64,000 nucleotides of DNA from Paeniglutamicibacter psychrophenolicus (GCF_030812255.1 NZ_JAUSSH010000007.1:124001-188000), one strand, 5' to 3'. Shown: positions 27,872 through 35,989, numbered from the stretch's first letter. Notes: generated from the sequence alone by a model not told the origin. Numbers and translations: made by a program.

Positions 27872-28350
27872 GCGGACACGGAGCACCCCTCGTCGGAGCA
27901 AACGAACTGGCAGCGGCGGGCGAGGCCGGCATGCGCGCGGTCATCGTCGCGGCCAGCTGGCACACCCAGATCATGGACGGACTGGTGGACGGTGCCCTGC
28001 GCGCCGCCGCCGACGCCGGGATCCAGACCCCCGAGGTCATCCGCGTGCCGGGCACCTTCGAGCTTCCGGTGGCCGCTTCGCGCCTGGCCCACTCCTACGA
28101 CACCGTCATCGCGCTGGGTGTCGTCATCCGTGGCGGCACCCCGCACTTCGACTTCGTCTGCCAGGGCGCCACCATGGGCCTGACCGATGTGTCCGTGCGC
28201 ACCGGCGTGCCGGTCGGCTTCGGCGTGCTGACCTGCGACACCGAGGAGCAGGCCATCGCCCGTGCGGGCCTGGAAGGCTCCGTCGAGGACAAGGGCTACG
28301 AAGCCATGAGCGCCGGTCTGCAGACAGCCCTGGCGCTGACCCGCCGCTAA
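27868..28350 (+). CDS. ribH: 6,7-dimethyl-8-ribityllumazine synthase
   Basis: A 160-residue lumazine synthase: [27 protein letters not shown] and [15 protein letters not shown] (catalytic His) are present. Last gene of the riboflavin operon. CAGGAG lies 7 nt before ATG 27868, inside ribBA. Confidence 0.96.
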   Translation: MSGHGAPLVGANELAAAGEAGMRAVIVAASWHTQIMDGLVDGALRAAADAGIQTPEVIRVPGTFELPVAASRLAHSYDTVIALGVVIRGGTPHFDFVCQGATMGLTDVSVRTGVPVGFGVLTCDTEEQAIARAGLEGSVEDKGYEAMSAGLQTALALTRR

Positions 28351-28372
28351 GGCCGCTGGCCTGGCACCGCAG

Positions 28373-28423
28373 CCCGCTTCTCCGGCACCCGCATGGCGGG
28401 AGCAGCCCCGCCGGGGGAGCGGG
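28373..28423 (+). terminator. Hairpin after ribH
   Basis: A 14-bp stem with two G-U pairs (28373-28386 with 28410-28423) enclosing a smaller CCCGC/GCGGG stem begins 23 nt after the ribH stop. No U-tract follows. Confidence 0.5.
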
Positions 28424-28792
28424 CATCGCCGTGCCCGGGGCACGGGAGCATCCCGACTCTCGTTCGAGACCACATAAATGGCAGCCTTGCCAGGCAAAGT
28501 TTTCCGTCGAGTCTTCCCTGACATGTGGCTTATCCATGAGTCGCGCGGTCGCCCAAGAAGCACGCCGGCGCCTGTTGCATCGGTTCGACGGCACTGTGGC
28601 GAAGTTGTCCCATGCGCAGGCAACCGAACACCCCTGAATGGACCTCAACATCGACTGCGCTTGGGGAGGAACCAACGGCTCGTGGGCCGTTCGGGCACCA
28701 GGGAATCGATGCGTTCCGTGACGGTTGCATCTGTCCTTGATAGCGTGGCGAGTAGGAATCGATTGTTCTTGCGTCCACGGGGGTACTGAATC
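28424..28792. other. Gene-free spacer between the rib operon and the SRPBCC gene
   Basis: About 370 bp with lower GC than its surroundings. Short open frames on both strands (up to 103 codons) lack SD sequences and recognisable protein features. Apart from a small GTGCCC/GGGCAC palindrome near 28432-28443, nothing could be identified. Confidence 0.5.
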
Positions 28793-29272
28793 ATGAAGAG
28801 TGCCGTCCCTGCTCAAACCGATGACAGCACCCGCCCGGTTCACGCGACCCTCACGTTCTCCGCGACAATGCCGACTTCACCCTTCGAGCTCTGGGATGCC
28901 TTTGCCGATGCGTCGTTGCGTGCTGCGTGGAGTGTGCCGGAGGGCGACCAAATGGTCTATGACCAGTCACAATTCTTCGTCGGCGGTCGTGACGGATATC
29001 GGTGCGGGCCAAAGGGCAATATGAACTTCGACGGCCGCGTCGAATACCTCAAGATCGTTCCAGGTCAACTCCTCGTCCATACCGATATGGTCCATTCCGG
29101 GGGGACCCCGCTTTCCGCGGCCCTATTGACATGGAGTTTCGTTCCAGCAGGGCATGAAACGCGGCTAGATCTCACGGTCCAGGTGACGTCATTCGTGGGG
29201 GCGGCGATGATCGAGGGCAACCGCAACGGCCACGGAATTGCCCTCGCTCAACTGGCCGTTTTCCGACACTGA
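28793..29272 (+). CDS. SRPBCC (START-like, AHSA1-type) protein
   Basis: A 159-residue protein with the SRPBCC pattern: HATLTFSATMPTSPFELWDAF, a hydrophobic-pocket region and a C-terminal helix (GHGIALAQLAV). The fold binds hydrophobic ligands; AHSA1-like stand-alone bacterial members are poorly characterised. It is the first gene of the accessory region between rib and his genes and has no obvious operon partner. Confidence 0.72.
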   Translation: MKSAVPAQTDDSTRPVHATLTFSATMPTSPFELWDAFADASLRAAWSVPEGDQMVYDQSQFFVGGRDGYRCGPKGNMNFDGRVEYLKIVPGQLLVHTDMVHSGGTPLSAALLTWSFVPAGHETRLDLTVQVTSFVGAAMIEGNRNGHGIALAQLAVFRH

Positions 29273-29361
29273 CTTCGTGGCTGTAAGCAGCCTTCCGGTC
29301 CGTCTGCCCGGGTTCCCGGAACGGAACACAAATTTTTTCGTTCGAGGGGTGGTTGAAAAAC

Positions 29362-30498
29362 TCATTCCCCACCGAACCAGCGGCGCAGGCGGGATATCCC
29401 GTAGTCCTTCTTCTCTTGCGCGATAGTCTCGCTTGCCGCATCGTAGCTGCCGTGGGGCCGGGCACCTGCGGCAAAGGTGATGTTCAGGCGGGCCGCACGA
29501 TGCGGGCCGAAGGCGACATAGCAGACGCCGTTGCCGTCGTAGCCAAGCGTTCCGGCGGACCGGTTGATGCGTGCGGCAATGGCGTCAACCACCACGACAC
29601 CCTGCCCCTCGGCGAAGATCCCGGCCTTGGGGGTCCCGACGCTGGTGACATCCCCGATGGCGAACACGTCCGGATAGGAAGTTTGAAGGGTCAGCGGATC
29701 CACGGGGATCCAGCCCTCGACAGCCATTCCAGATTCGGCAACCACCTGCGGGACCACGTGCCTGGGCACCCCGAGGAACAGGTCGAAGGGCATGGTGGTG
29801 CCGTCGTCCATCACCAGCTCCCTGCTCGCCGGTTCCAGCCGTTCGATCACCTTCTGGGGATGCCAAGCGATGCCACGCTCGGCAAAGGCCGCAATCAGTG
29901 CCTCGGAAGCCGCCGGCACCGGCGGCACGGGAGTGCGCAGCGGCATCACCAGGGCGATTTCCGAGCGCTCCCGCAGCCCACGGGAGACCAGCAGGTCATG
30001 CACCAGGAATGCCGTCTCGCTGGGTGCCGGCGGGCACTTGAACGGTGTTGAGGTGACGCCGATGACCACCCGGCCGCCGTCGAAGTCGTTCAGCGCCTGG
30101 CGCGCGGCCAGCGCGCCGGCAACGCTGTAATACTCATGGCCACACTCCAGGAGTCCGGGTGTCGCCGACGGGTCGAGGTCCGCGCCCAGGGCCACCACCA
30201 GGTAATCCGCCTCGAAGGAACCGGAGTCCGTCTCCACGCGCTTGGCCACCGGATCGATGGACACGATGGCGGCTCGCACATGCTTCACGCCGGGCTTGTC
30301 GAGCTGGCTGTAGGGGTGGCTGGCTTCCGCCTCGGTGAGCCTGCCGAACATGACATCGAGCTTGGAAAAGCCGAACATGAAGTGCTCGCTGCGGTCGATG
30401 AGGGTGACCTCGATGTCGGCACCGAAGCGTTCCGAAAGCCCCGCCGCCACCTCGAGCCCGCCGAAACCGGCACCCAGAACCAAGACCTGCGTAGACAT
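29362..30498 (-). CDS. FAD-dependent oxidoreductase, sulfide:quinone reductase-like
   Basis: A 378-residue two-dinucleotide-fold flavoprotein. The FAD motif GAGFGG is at residues 9-14 and the second FAD motif is VFAIGDVTS. C155 in FKCPPAPSE matches the conserved Cys of the sulfide:quinone oxidoreductase/flavocytochrome c group; a second Cys is at 119. Members of this group oxidise sulfide or transfer electrons to quinone, but an NADH-dehydrogenase-like or metal-detoxification role cannot be excluded. No other sulfur genes are adjacent. Confidence 0.78.
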   Translation of the reverse strand: MSTQVLVLGAGFGGLEVAAGLSERFGADIEVTLIDRSEHFMFGFSKLDVMFGRLTEAEASHPYSQLDKPGVKHVRAAIVSIDPVAKRVETDSGSFEADYLVVALGADLDPSATPGLLECGHEYYSVAGALAARQALNDFDGGRVVIGVTSTPFKCPPAPSETAFLVHDLLVSRGLRERSEIALVMPLRTPVPPVPAASEALIAAFAERGIAWHPQKVIERLEPASRELVMDDGTTMPFDLFLGVPRHVVPQVVAESGMAVEGWIPVDPLTLQTSYPDVFAIGDVTSVGTPKAGIFAEGQGVVVVDAIAARINRSAGTLGYDGNGVCYVAFGPHRAARLNITFAAGARPHGSYDAASETIAQEKKDYGISRLRRWFGGE

Positions 30499-30675
30499 GC
30501 GACCAACTCCATTTGTGAGGTGACGAGCTGTCTCCGACGGTATGGCCGACCGGTGCCGTGGTCAAGGCGCCGGCAGGCTGAATCAAAGGAACCTGCTCGG
30601 CCCGGGAACGGATCGTTCGTTCACGTCCCTTCGGCACGGCCCCGCTCTGGTAGACACGAAGCAGGGGCCGAAGTG

Positions 30676-31347
30676 CTATCGGCTGACTATGGAGATGTTC
30701 GGGCCGAAATCGACCCGGGCGTTCCCCGCCGGTGATTCGATCTGGATCGTGAGGGGCCCGCGGGCCGGCCGAGACAACTTGTTGGGGAACCAGAGCCGGT
30801 CGCGTTGCACAACGATCAGCAGACCGTCATGGCTGCCCATCGAGGCGAAGGTGCTGGAACAGTCGAAGTATTGGGGGATGGCCAACTTCTCGGACAAGGT
30901 CGCCACGGTGGCCGGCACGTCCTCGACGCCTATCCCGACTTCACTGATGGACAACAGCTGCGGCATTTCGCCCTTGCCGGTCGTGGTGGAGGCATCGGCG
31001 TCGCGGGCGATGAACTCCAGGATGATGCCTTCGGGACCCAGGCAATACCGGGAACGGGATTTCCATTCATCCGAGCCGAGGATGACCTCAGAGCCACCGG
31101 CCGGCAGCAGCGGAACGCGTCGGGCCAGCGATGCGTGGGCCACATCAAACTCCGATGGCAGGATTCCAAAGGCGAGGTGGTGGACACCGTCAAAGGCATC
31201 CCCGGCACTCAGCATGAGACGGCTTGAACCGATGGCGACCTCCGCGCCGGCGGGAGTCGTTTCGACCGGTAACAGCAGGATGTCGCGGTAGAACTCCACT
31301 GCTTGAGGGACGTTGCGGACGGTGAGGGAGACGCTGGGGATTTTCAT
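30676..31347 (-). CDS. VOC-family protein (glyoxalase/dioxygenase fold), two modules
   Basis: A 223-residue vicinal-oxygen-chelate protein with two betaalphabetabetabeta modules: the first (~1-110) begins IPSVSLTVRNVPQAVEFYRD and ends GIILEFIARD; the second (~125-220) begins LLSISEVGIGVEDVPATV. Metal-binding residues can be proposed (HHLAFGI, GIILEFI), but the substrate is unknown. ATG 31347 is the start. It may be transcribed from the SoxR-box promoter 300 bp upstream, behind a small ORF. Confidence 0.8.
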   Translation of the reverse strand: MKIPSVSLTVRNVPQAVEFYRDILLLPVETTPAGAEVAIGSSRLMLSAGDAFDGVHHLAFGILPSEFDVAHASLARRVPLLPAGGSEVILGSDEWKSRSRYCLGPEGIILEFIARDADASTTTGKGEMPQLLSISEVGIGVEDVPATVATLSEKLAIPQYFDCSSTFASMGSHDGLLIVVQRDRLWFPNKLSRPARGPLTIQIESPAGNARVDFGPNISIVSR

Positions 31348-31394
31348 TTCTGGGATGCCTTCGCTGGGAGGGGGCGCTACGGGATGCCTTCGGG

Positions 31395-31619
31395 TCAAAA
31401 GATTCTCGAGCCAAAACTTCCGGCCAAAAGGATCCGGGGTGATTCGTGTGGCCGCGGGATGCTCGCGCTTCGGTGTGGTGCTGCTCCCTCGCGGAGCTGT
31501 TTCCCCAGCAGCCTCAATTTTCGGCGTTGTTCACGGGCGGAGATGGCCAAAGGCTCCGATGCTTGTTCCCGGTGCCCGGCGGCGGCTTGGCCTTCGGTGT
31601 GGATCACAGTGGCAGTCAT
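31395..31619 (-). CDS. Small ORF of unknown function downstream of a SoxR-box promoter
   Basis: A 74-codon frame beginning MTATVIHTEGQ. An AAGGA SD lies 5 nt before ATG 31619, and a SoxR-box-like promoter lies about 40 bp further upstream on the same strand. The product is basic and partly helical (ISAREQRRKLRLLGKQLRE) with no recognisable domain. It ends 48 bp before the VOC gene. It could be a real small protein, a leader peptide, or the remnant of a longer gene. Confidence 0.4.
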   Translation of the reverse strand: MTATVIHTEGQAAAGHREQASEPLAISAREQRRKLRLLGKQLREGAAPHRSASIPRPHESPRILLAGSFGSRIF

Positions 31620-31659
31620 GGGTTTCCTTGGGTTCGTGGGCGTAGGCACCATGGAACTA

Positions 31660-31681
31660 GGTAAAGCTAGCTTGAGGTCAA
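31660..31681 (-). promoter_or_regulatory. SoxR-box-like operator in a MerR-type promoter
   Basis: On the minus strand the sequence TTGACCTCAAGCTAGCTT (then TACC) places a -35-like TTGACC (31681-31676) over a dyad CCTCAAG-CTAG-CTTTACC (31677-31660). The left half equals the canonical SoxR half-site; the right half is degenerate. The core AAGCTAGCTT is a perfect palindrome. It lies between the divergent soxR gene and the small ORF. Confidence 0.6.
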
Positions 31682-31706
31682 GCCGGTGGCGTGCGAGCAT
31701 GGGCAG

Positions 31707-32192
31707 ATGACCCCCGCCATACCCAGAAGCCTGCTGCCGATCGGCGAAATCGCGAGCCGGGCAGGTTTGTCGGTACCCGCCGTGCGGTACTACGAGTCCC
31801 GCAACCTGATCACCTCTGAACGTACCGCCGGCAACAAGCGTGTCTTTCGCCGCTACACCCTGCGGCGGCTTGCCGTCATTGCCGCCGGACAACGCGTGGG
31901 CCTTACCTTGGCCGAGATTGCAGAAGCGCTGGCCGAACTCCCCTCGGACAAGGCCCCGACCCAGGACGATTGGCATCAGCTCAGCACGCATTGGGCGCTG
32001 TTGGTGGCACGACGTACCCGCCAGCTGGAAAAGCTCCAAGGGTCACTCGACGACTGCATCGGCTGCGGTTGCCTCTCCCTCAAGAAATGCAGTCTCTTCA
32101 ATCCCCAAGACGAAGCGGCAGCAGAGGGCCCGGGTTCGCGGTGGGTTCGCAGGAGCCTGGAAGGCAACGACGGGGAGGAAGCGCGCGGCTGA
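31707..32192 (+). CDS. soxR: Redox-sensitive MerR-family regulator SoxR
   Basis: A 161-residue MerR regulator. The winged helix starts LLPIGEIASRAGLSVPAVRYYE. The [2Fe-2S] cysteines are C117, C120, C122 and C128 in CIGCGCLSLKKC, so the cluster site is complete. In actinobacteria SoxR responds mainly to redox-active small molecules. ATG 31707 is used; GTG 31686 is in frame but would overlap the operator. The gene is divergent from the SoxR box promoter, consistent with local control. Confidence 0.92.
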   Translation: MTPAIPRSLLPIGEIASRAGLSVPAVRYYESRNLITSERTAGNKRVFRRYTLRRLAVIAAGQRVGLTLAEIAEALAELPSDKAPTQDDWHQLSTHWALLVARRTRQLEKLQGSLDDCIGCGCLSLKKCSLFNPQDEAAAEGPGSRWVRRSLEGNDGEEARG

Positions 32193-32319
32193 ACACCGTT
32201 CGTTGCTGCCATGGCAATGACGAATCCCGGGGGCGGCTCGTAGGAGGCTCGTCATGCAGTCGGCTCGAATCGATCCATTGATCGTGGCAAAGAGGCCAAC
32301 TGTGTGTGAGAATCTTCCC

Positions 32320-32946
32320 ATGTCCAGGGAACCAGGGATATGGCGGAACACCACCCATGACTGGGCCATGGAGGTCGACGTTGACCATCTGGAAGGAATC
32401 CGGCGCGACCCGACTTTCGAATCACGCAACCGAGACTTGCATTTGGTCCTTGAGGTGCTTGCCTATCCAGCGGACGAGGCCTCGGACCAAGGTGGCGGCT
32501 CGGCACTGATCACGCTGCATCCGGACGGTTCGATTTCCGTGGCTGACAACGGGCGGGGAACCGACACCCGGCAGGATACTCATGGTCGCGCCATCAGGAA
32601 GCCGGTCATGGCCACGAAGGATCTCAGGTTCTTCGATTCCGCCGACGCACCGTTGCTGCCCGACGGGCAACCTCGCCGAGGCATGTCCGTGGTTGCAGCT
32701 TTGAGCACTTGGCTGGTCCACACCAATCGGCGCACACGCGGTTCATGGACCCAGCGGTACGAACGGGGAATTCCCGTGACCGAGCTGATCTCGTTGACGG
32801 ACAACGGGACGACCGGAACCACGGTGCACTTCCTGCCCGTCCCATCCTTCGCGCCCAACGTCAAGATTTCGGTATCCGAGCTCGAAACCTTGAGCGAGGC
32901 TTTCGCTCCGGTTCTCTCCGTTGAGGTTCGAGATTGTCGGTCTTGA
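32320..32946 (+). CDS. Stand-alone degenerate GyrB/ParE-like GHKL domain protein
   Basis: A 208-residue protein resembling only the N-terminal ATPase domain of GyrB/ParE. Equivalent segments are LVLEVLAYPADEA (N-box, 42-54), VADNGRG (75-80), GMSVVAALSTWL (121-132), RYERGIPV (146-153) and GTTGTTVHF (163-171). The Mg-binding Asn of the N-box is Tyr49 and the Gly-rich lid (GLHGVG in gyrase) reads GQPRRG, so ATP hydrolysis is doubtful. The transducer and TOPRIM domains are absent. Whether it acts on gyrase, senses a ligand or is a relic is unknown. Confidence 0.7.
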   Translation: MSREPGIWRNTTHDWAMEVDVDHLEGIRRDPTFESRNRDLHLVLEVLAYPADEASDQGGGSALITLHPDGSISVADNGRGTDTRQDTHGRAIRKPVMATKDLRFFDSADAPLLPDGQPRRGMSVVAALSTWLVHTNRRTRGSWTQRYERGIPVTELISLTDNGTTGTTVHFLPVPSFAPNVKISVSELETLSEAFAPVLSVEVRDCRS

Positions 32947-33133
32947 AGGCACGATCGGCAACGGCCGACCCGACGTCGCCGCAGGCCGAAGCGCATTTCC
33001 CGCAGGGTGGCTCGTTGTCGACATCGAACTGAACGGGTACCAGCCAGTACCGATCCGCGACGCCGGCGTCCAGCCATGATTGAGACATGAATGCAAGGCG
33101 GTCCGGGGCGGAGCGGGAGAAGGCCTGGTGTGA

Positions 33134-33850
33134 CTACATGTGCCGTGCAACGGCAGGCCGCTGGAAAACGAGCAAGGCGTCGGCGACCAAATCGTGTGGG
33201 TAGCGATCCCAGAGAATCTCCGTGGTGCCCACAAGGGTGAGGTGCTGTCCAAGCGCGCGTTTGCAGTCGCGGATCAAGTGGGTGGTGAGGTCCATGTGGT
33301 GGATGTCTGCCAGGTTCCACACCACGAAGCCACCGGGCACTATGACCCGCGCGCATTGGGCCGCGACGAGGCCGAGCTCGGCCAGGTAGCGGTCGTAGTC
33401 TCCGTCATTTTTCTCGTAGGCGCTCAGCGGGTCGGGTTCGTGGTTTTCCGCCGTCATATATGGGGGAGACGCGACGATGAGGTTGATGTCTGCGTCGGGC
33501 AGGGGCGATTCGGCGCCGCGGACGAGGCGCAGCAGTTCCCTGGCGTCTCCCTCGATGATGTGGGCGCCGGACACCCTTTCGTGCAGGTAGTCCACGCGCT
33601 CGGGCAGCAGTTCGATGCCGAGGGCTTCCCGCCCCAGTGCGATGGCCCGGAAGAGGGTGGTGCCGAAACCCGCGAACGGGTCAAAAACCAGGTCGCCGGG
33701 CTCGCTGCACCGTTCAATGATGTGGTCCACAATTGCCGAGACCATGTGCACATCTTCGTCGGCGCCCGGCGGTCGCTCGGCCACGAACGTGTCATGCGTT
33801 GCGGCCAGTTGCGCATCCAACGGGGATGTGTGGGGCGTACTCTCGATCAA
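33134..33850 (-). CDS. Solitary DNA methyltransferase (N4/N6, SPPY type)
   Basis: A 238-residue SAM-dependent methyltransferase. The SAM motif VFDPFAGFGTT is at residues 55-65 and the catalytic motif ASPPYM at 127-132, in the order motif I then IV. It is small and lacks an obvious separate target-recognition domain. No restriction endonuclease is adjacent. The only in-frame start is TTG 33850, with AAGGA 12 nt upstream, which is weak. Its 5' end faces the toxin-antitoxin promoter. DNA (adenine or cytosine-N4) is the likely substrate; RNA is possible. Confidence 0.75.
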   Translation of the reverse strand: MIESTPHTSPLDAQLAATHDTFVAERPPGADEDVHMVSAIVDHIIERCSEPGDLVFDPFAGFGTTLFRAIALGREALGIELLPERVDYLHERVSGAHIIEGDARELLRLVRGAESPLPDADINLIVASPPYMTAENHEPDPLSAYEKNDGDYDRYLAELGLVAAQCARVIVPGGFVVWNLADIHHMDLTTHLIRDCKRALGQHLTLVGTTEILWDRYPHDLVADALLVFQRPAVARHM

Positions 33851-33877
33851 ATCTTTTTCAAGTCCTTCATCATGCGA

Positions 33878-33933
33878 AGTGTACCCGCCGGGGGACGACG
33901 TTCATGTACATCTCCATATGTGAGTTGTACACT
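33878..33933. promoter_or_regulatory. Candidate toxin-antitoxin operator (GTAC repeats)
   Basis: AGTGTAC (33878-33884) and GTACACT (33927-33933) form an inverted repeat, with a central palindrome ATGTACAT (33904-33911). All three contain GTAC. The block lies just before the antitoxin start and between divergent genes, where a Phd-type antitoxin would bind. Confidence 0.45.
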
Positions 33934-33939
33934 GGGTTT

Positions 33940-34188
33940 ATGACAAATGTCAGTGTTGCAGATGCCCGGAACAACTTTTCAGACGTGATCGCTCGCTCCC
34001 AGAAAGAGGCAGTGTTCATTGAACGCCGCGGAAAGCGTGCCGCTGTTGTTATTAGCCCCTCGTTCTATGAGCGGTTACTCGAAGCACTCGAAGATGCTGA
34101 AGATGTCGCCGCCTTCGATGAGGCGATGGCCGAGGAAGGCCCCAATGTTCCTTGGGCTCAGGTGAAGATCGATCTGGGCTGGGCGTGA
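33940..34188 (+). CDS. Phd/YefM-family antitoxin
   Basis: An 82-residue antitoxin: TNVSVADARNNFSDVIARSQ and FIERRGKRAAVVISPSFYERL are the Phd/YefM N-terminal DNA-binding and dimer fold. The C-terminal part (EDVAAFDEAMAEEGPN) would wrap the toxin. It overlaps the toxin gene by 4 nt (GTGA), typical of type II pairs, and probably represses its own promoter. Confidence 0.92.
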   Translation: MTNVSVADARNNFSDVIARSQKEAVFIERRGKRAAVVISPSFYERLLEALEDAEDVAAFDEAMAEEGPNVPWAQVKIDLGWA

Positions 34189-34442
34189 CCTACCGGGTTG
34201 AGCTGCGTCCTGCCGCAATTCGTGCGTTGAAGCGAGTTGACCAGCGGGATCGCGACCGCATTCGGGGTGCGATCGTCCTCTTGGGTGAGGAGCCGCGGCC
34301 GCCGGGCGCTAGGGCGCTCCAGGGGCGGCCCGGCCTTCGTGTTCGTGTGGGGGACTACCGCATCATTTACACGGTCGATGACAACATCCTTGTTGTCGCG
34401 GTGATCACACTCGGTCATCGCCGCAATGTCTACGAACGTTGA
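34185..34442 (+). CDS. RelE/ParE-family toxin
   Basis: An 85-residue RelE-fold protein: YRVELRPAAIRALKRVDQRDRDRI, then GLRVRVGDYRIIYTVDD and a C-terminal HRRNVYER. The C-terminal Arg and Tyr fit RelE-type ribosome-dependent mRNA cleavage, though ParE-like activity cannot be excluded. GTG 34185 overlaps the antitoxin stop. Confidence 0.92.
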   Translation: MTYRVELRPAAIRALKRVDQRDRDRIRGAIVLLGEEPRPPGARALQGRPGLRVRVGDYRIIYTVDDNILVVAVITLGHRRNVYER

Positions 34443-34583
34443 GTGCCCACAGGCTGATCCGCGTTCCAGCTACTTCTGGTGGACCGGTGCGGGGTTCCCA
34501 CTGAGGACAACCGCTCGCAATACAGGCGCCTTGGACGAAATCGACAACACTGCCTGCCGCCGTGTCGGTCCCCCTCGGCACGT

Positions 34584-34991
34584 TCAGGAGATCCGGCGCG
34601 GCCGCGTCCACCAGAACTCGAGCTGGATGTTGTCCGGATCGCGGAACACCAAGGCCGCGCCGTTGGAGGTGTCCTGGGCGGGGGAGTGCACGACACCAAG
34701 CGCGGTGAGCTGTTCTTCCCAGGCGTCCAGGTCCGCCCGTTCGGCGACGCTGAACCCGATGTGGTCCAGCCCGACGTTGCGGTCATCGAACCGGGCCACG
34801 GGCACCGAGGCGTGCTGGTTGAGTCCGATGACCAGCCCGGTGGCAAGATGCACCAGCACGATCATGATGCGGTTCTCGAAGTCGGCACGGCGCACGCGCC
34901 GCAGGCCGAGCACGTCGCAATACCACCGGGCGCTGGACTCGGCATCTGAAACCGACAGGTCGATGTGCGATGGCGTGCCGAAATCGGGCAT
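34584..34991 (-). CDS. VOC-family protein, single module pair
   Basis: A 135-residue glyoxalase/bleomycin-resistance fold protein. It starts HIDLSVSDAESSARWYCDVLG and ends FRDPDNIQLEFWW, with metal-ligand candidates H in HIDLSV, H in LDHIGFSV and E in IQLEFW. GGAGGA lies upstream of ATG 34991. Substrate unknown. Confidence 0.85.
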   Translation of the reverse strand: MPDFGTPSHIDLSVSDAESSARWYCDVLGLRRVRRADFENRIMIVLVHLATGLVIGLNQHASVPVARFDDRNVGLDHIGFSVAERADLDAWEEQLTALGVVHSPAQDTSNGAALVFRDPDNIQLEFWWTRPRRIS

Positions 34992-35129
34992 GGCTTCCTC
35001 CTCTTTCCCACTCGAGCATAGCCCCGCAAGGTTGCCCAAGGGAGGGCCGCGCGAGCCTCGGTCGGACAGCAAGACGTCGCGCGCTTCGCGTCCGTTGCAC
35101 GTGGCCCTCGACAGGTTCATGCTGGAGTC

Positions 35130-35381
35130 ATGGGATTCCTCAAGGCGTCGCGGAACCTGCCAAAACCATTGGCCTACGCCCTTCTGGGCGCCATGTGGTG
35201 TGGTCTGCTGGGCGGAGTGGTTGGCTTGCTCGTCGGACTGAGCGTCTATCCACCCACAGCTTGGTTCGCCGTGCTTGAAATCGGCATTCCAGCGGCACTG
35301 CTGGGCTTTGTTGCCGGGTTGCTCGTTGGGGCGGCGATGTTGGTCGTGGACAGGGGACATGGCGCCAAGCCAAGCCACTGA
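35130..35381 (+). CDS. Small two-helix membrane protein
   Basis: An 83-residue protein with two long hydrophobic segments (about 17-38 and 45-73), each rich in Gly, Leu and Ala. It has a short basic N-terminus and C-terminus. No family was recognised. No strong SD is seen before ATG 35130. Confidence 0.55.
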   Translation: MGFLKASRNLPKPLAYALLGAMWCGLLGGVVGLLVGLSVYPPTAWFAVLEIGIPAALLGFVAGLLVGAAMLVVDRGHGAKPSH

Positions 35382-35415
35382 ACCGGATCGCCGCTGGAAC
35401 GTCTCACCGCGATTC

Positions 35416-35847
35416 TTACCGGCCGGGGCGCAGCAACCGTGCCGTGGCGGCCAACTCGTCCGCGGTGGGCCTGGTTGCTGGTGCCTCGACGAATCCGAAC
35501 CCGTCGTTCTCCACGCGCGGAATGACATGCAGGTGTGCATGGAACACCGATTGCTCGGCAACTTCACCGTTGGACATCAACAGGTTGATGCCCTCGCATG
35601 GCAGCGGGGAATCACGCAGGGAATCGGCAACGCGGCGGGCGAGATCGAACATCGCCGCGGACGTCGCCACATCCAGGCCGTGGATGTCGCGCACATGCTT
35701 CCGGGGAACCACCAGGGTGTGCCCGGCATTGATGGGTGCCGCGTCAAGGAAGGCAACGCAATGCGCATTCGATGCCACCACGTGCCCCTCGACGTTGCCG
35801 GAGGCGATCTCGCAAAAAACGCACTTCTCATCCATGAAGGTGAGCAT
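35416..35847 (-). CDS. HIT-family nucleotide hydrolase
   Basis: A ~143-residue histidine-triad protein. The catalytic motif is [16 protein letters not shown] gives the zinc cysteines of the HinT/GalT-like branch. It likely hydrolyses nucleoside phosphoramidates or dinucleotide polyphosphates. ATG 35847 and ATG 35835 are both possible. It is divergent from hisE. Confidence 0.9.
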   Translation of the reverse strand: MLTFMDEKCVFCEIASGNVEGHVVASNAHCVAFLDAAPINAGHTLVVPRKHVRDIHGLDVATSAAMFDLARRVADSLRDSPLPCEGINLLMSNGEVAEQSVFHAHLHVIPRVENDGFGFVEAPATRPTADELAATARLLRPGR

Positions 35848-35989
35848 AGTCCGTGGCCAGGTGCCGGATCGAGGCGCAAGCGCGTGTCCCGGGTCGTGGC
35901 CGCGTCATGTTGGCCCGTCGCGGGGAGTCCTTCGTCACAATGGGGGCGCGGTTGTGAATGCTTTCAACGGGCCAAGATATCCTGACCAT

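Noticed and set aside
28478-28789. Short open frames in the spacer after ribH
   Set aside because: No SD, no domain, overlapping frames on both strands of similar length.
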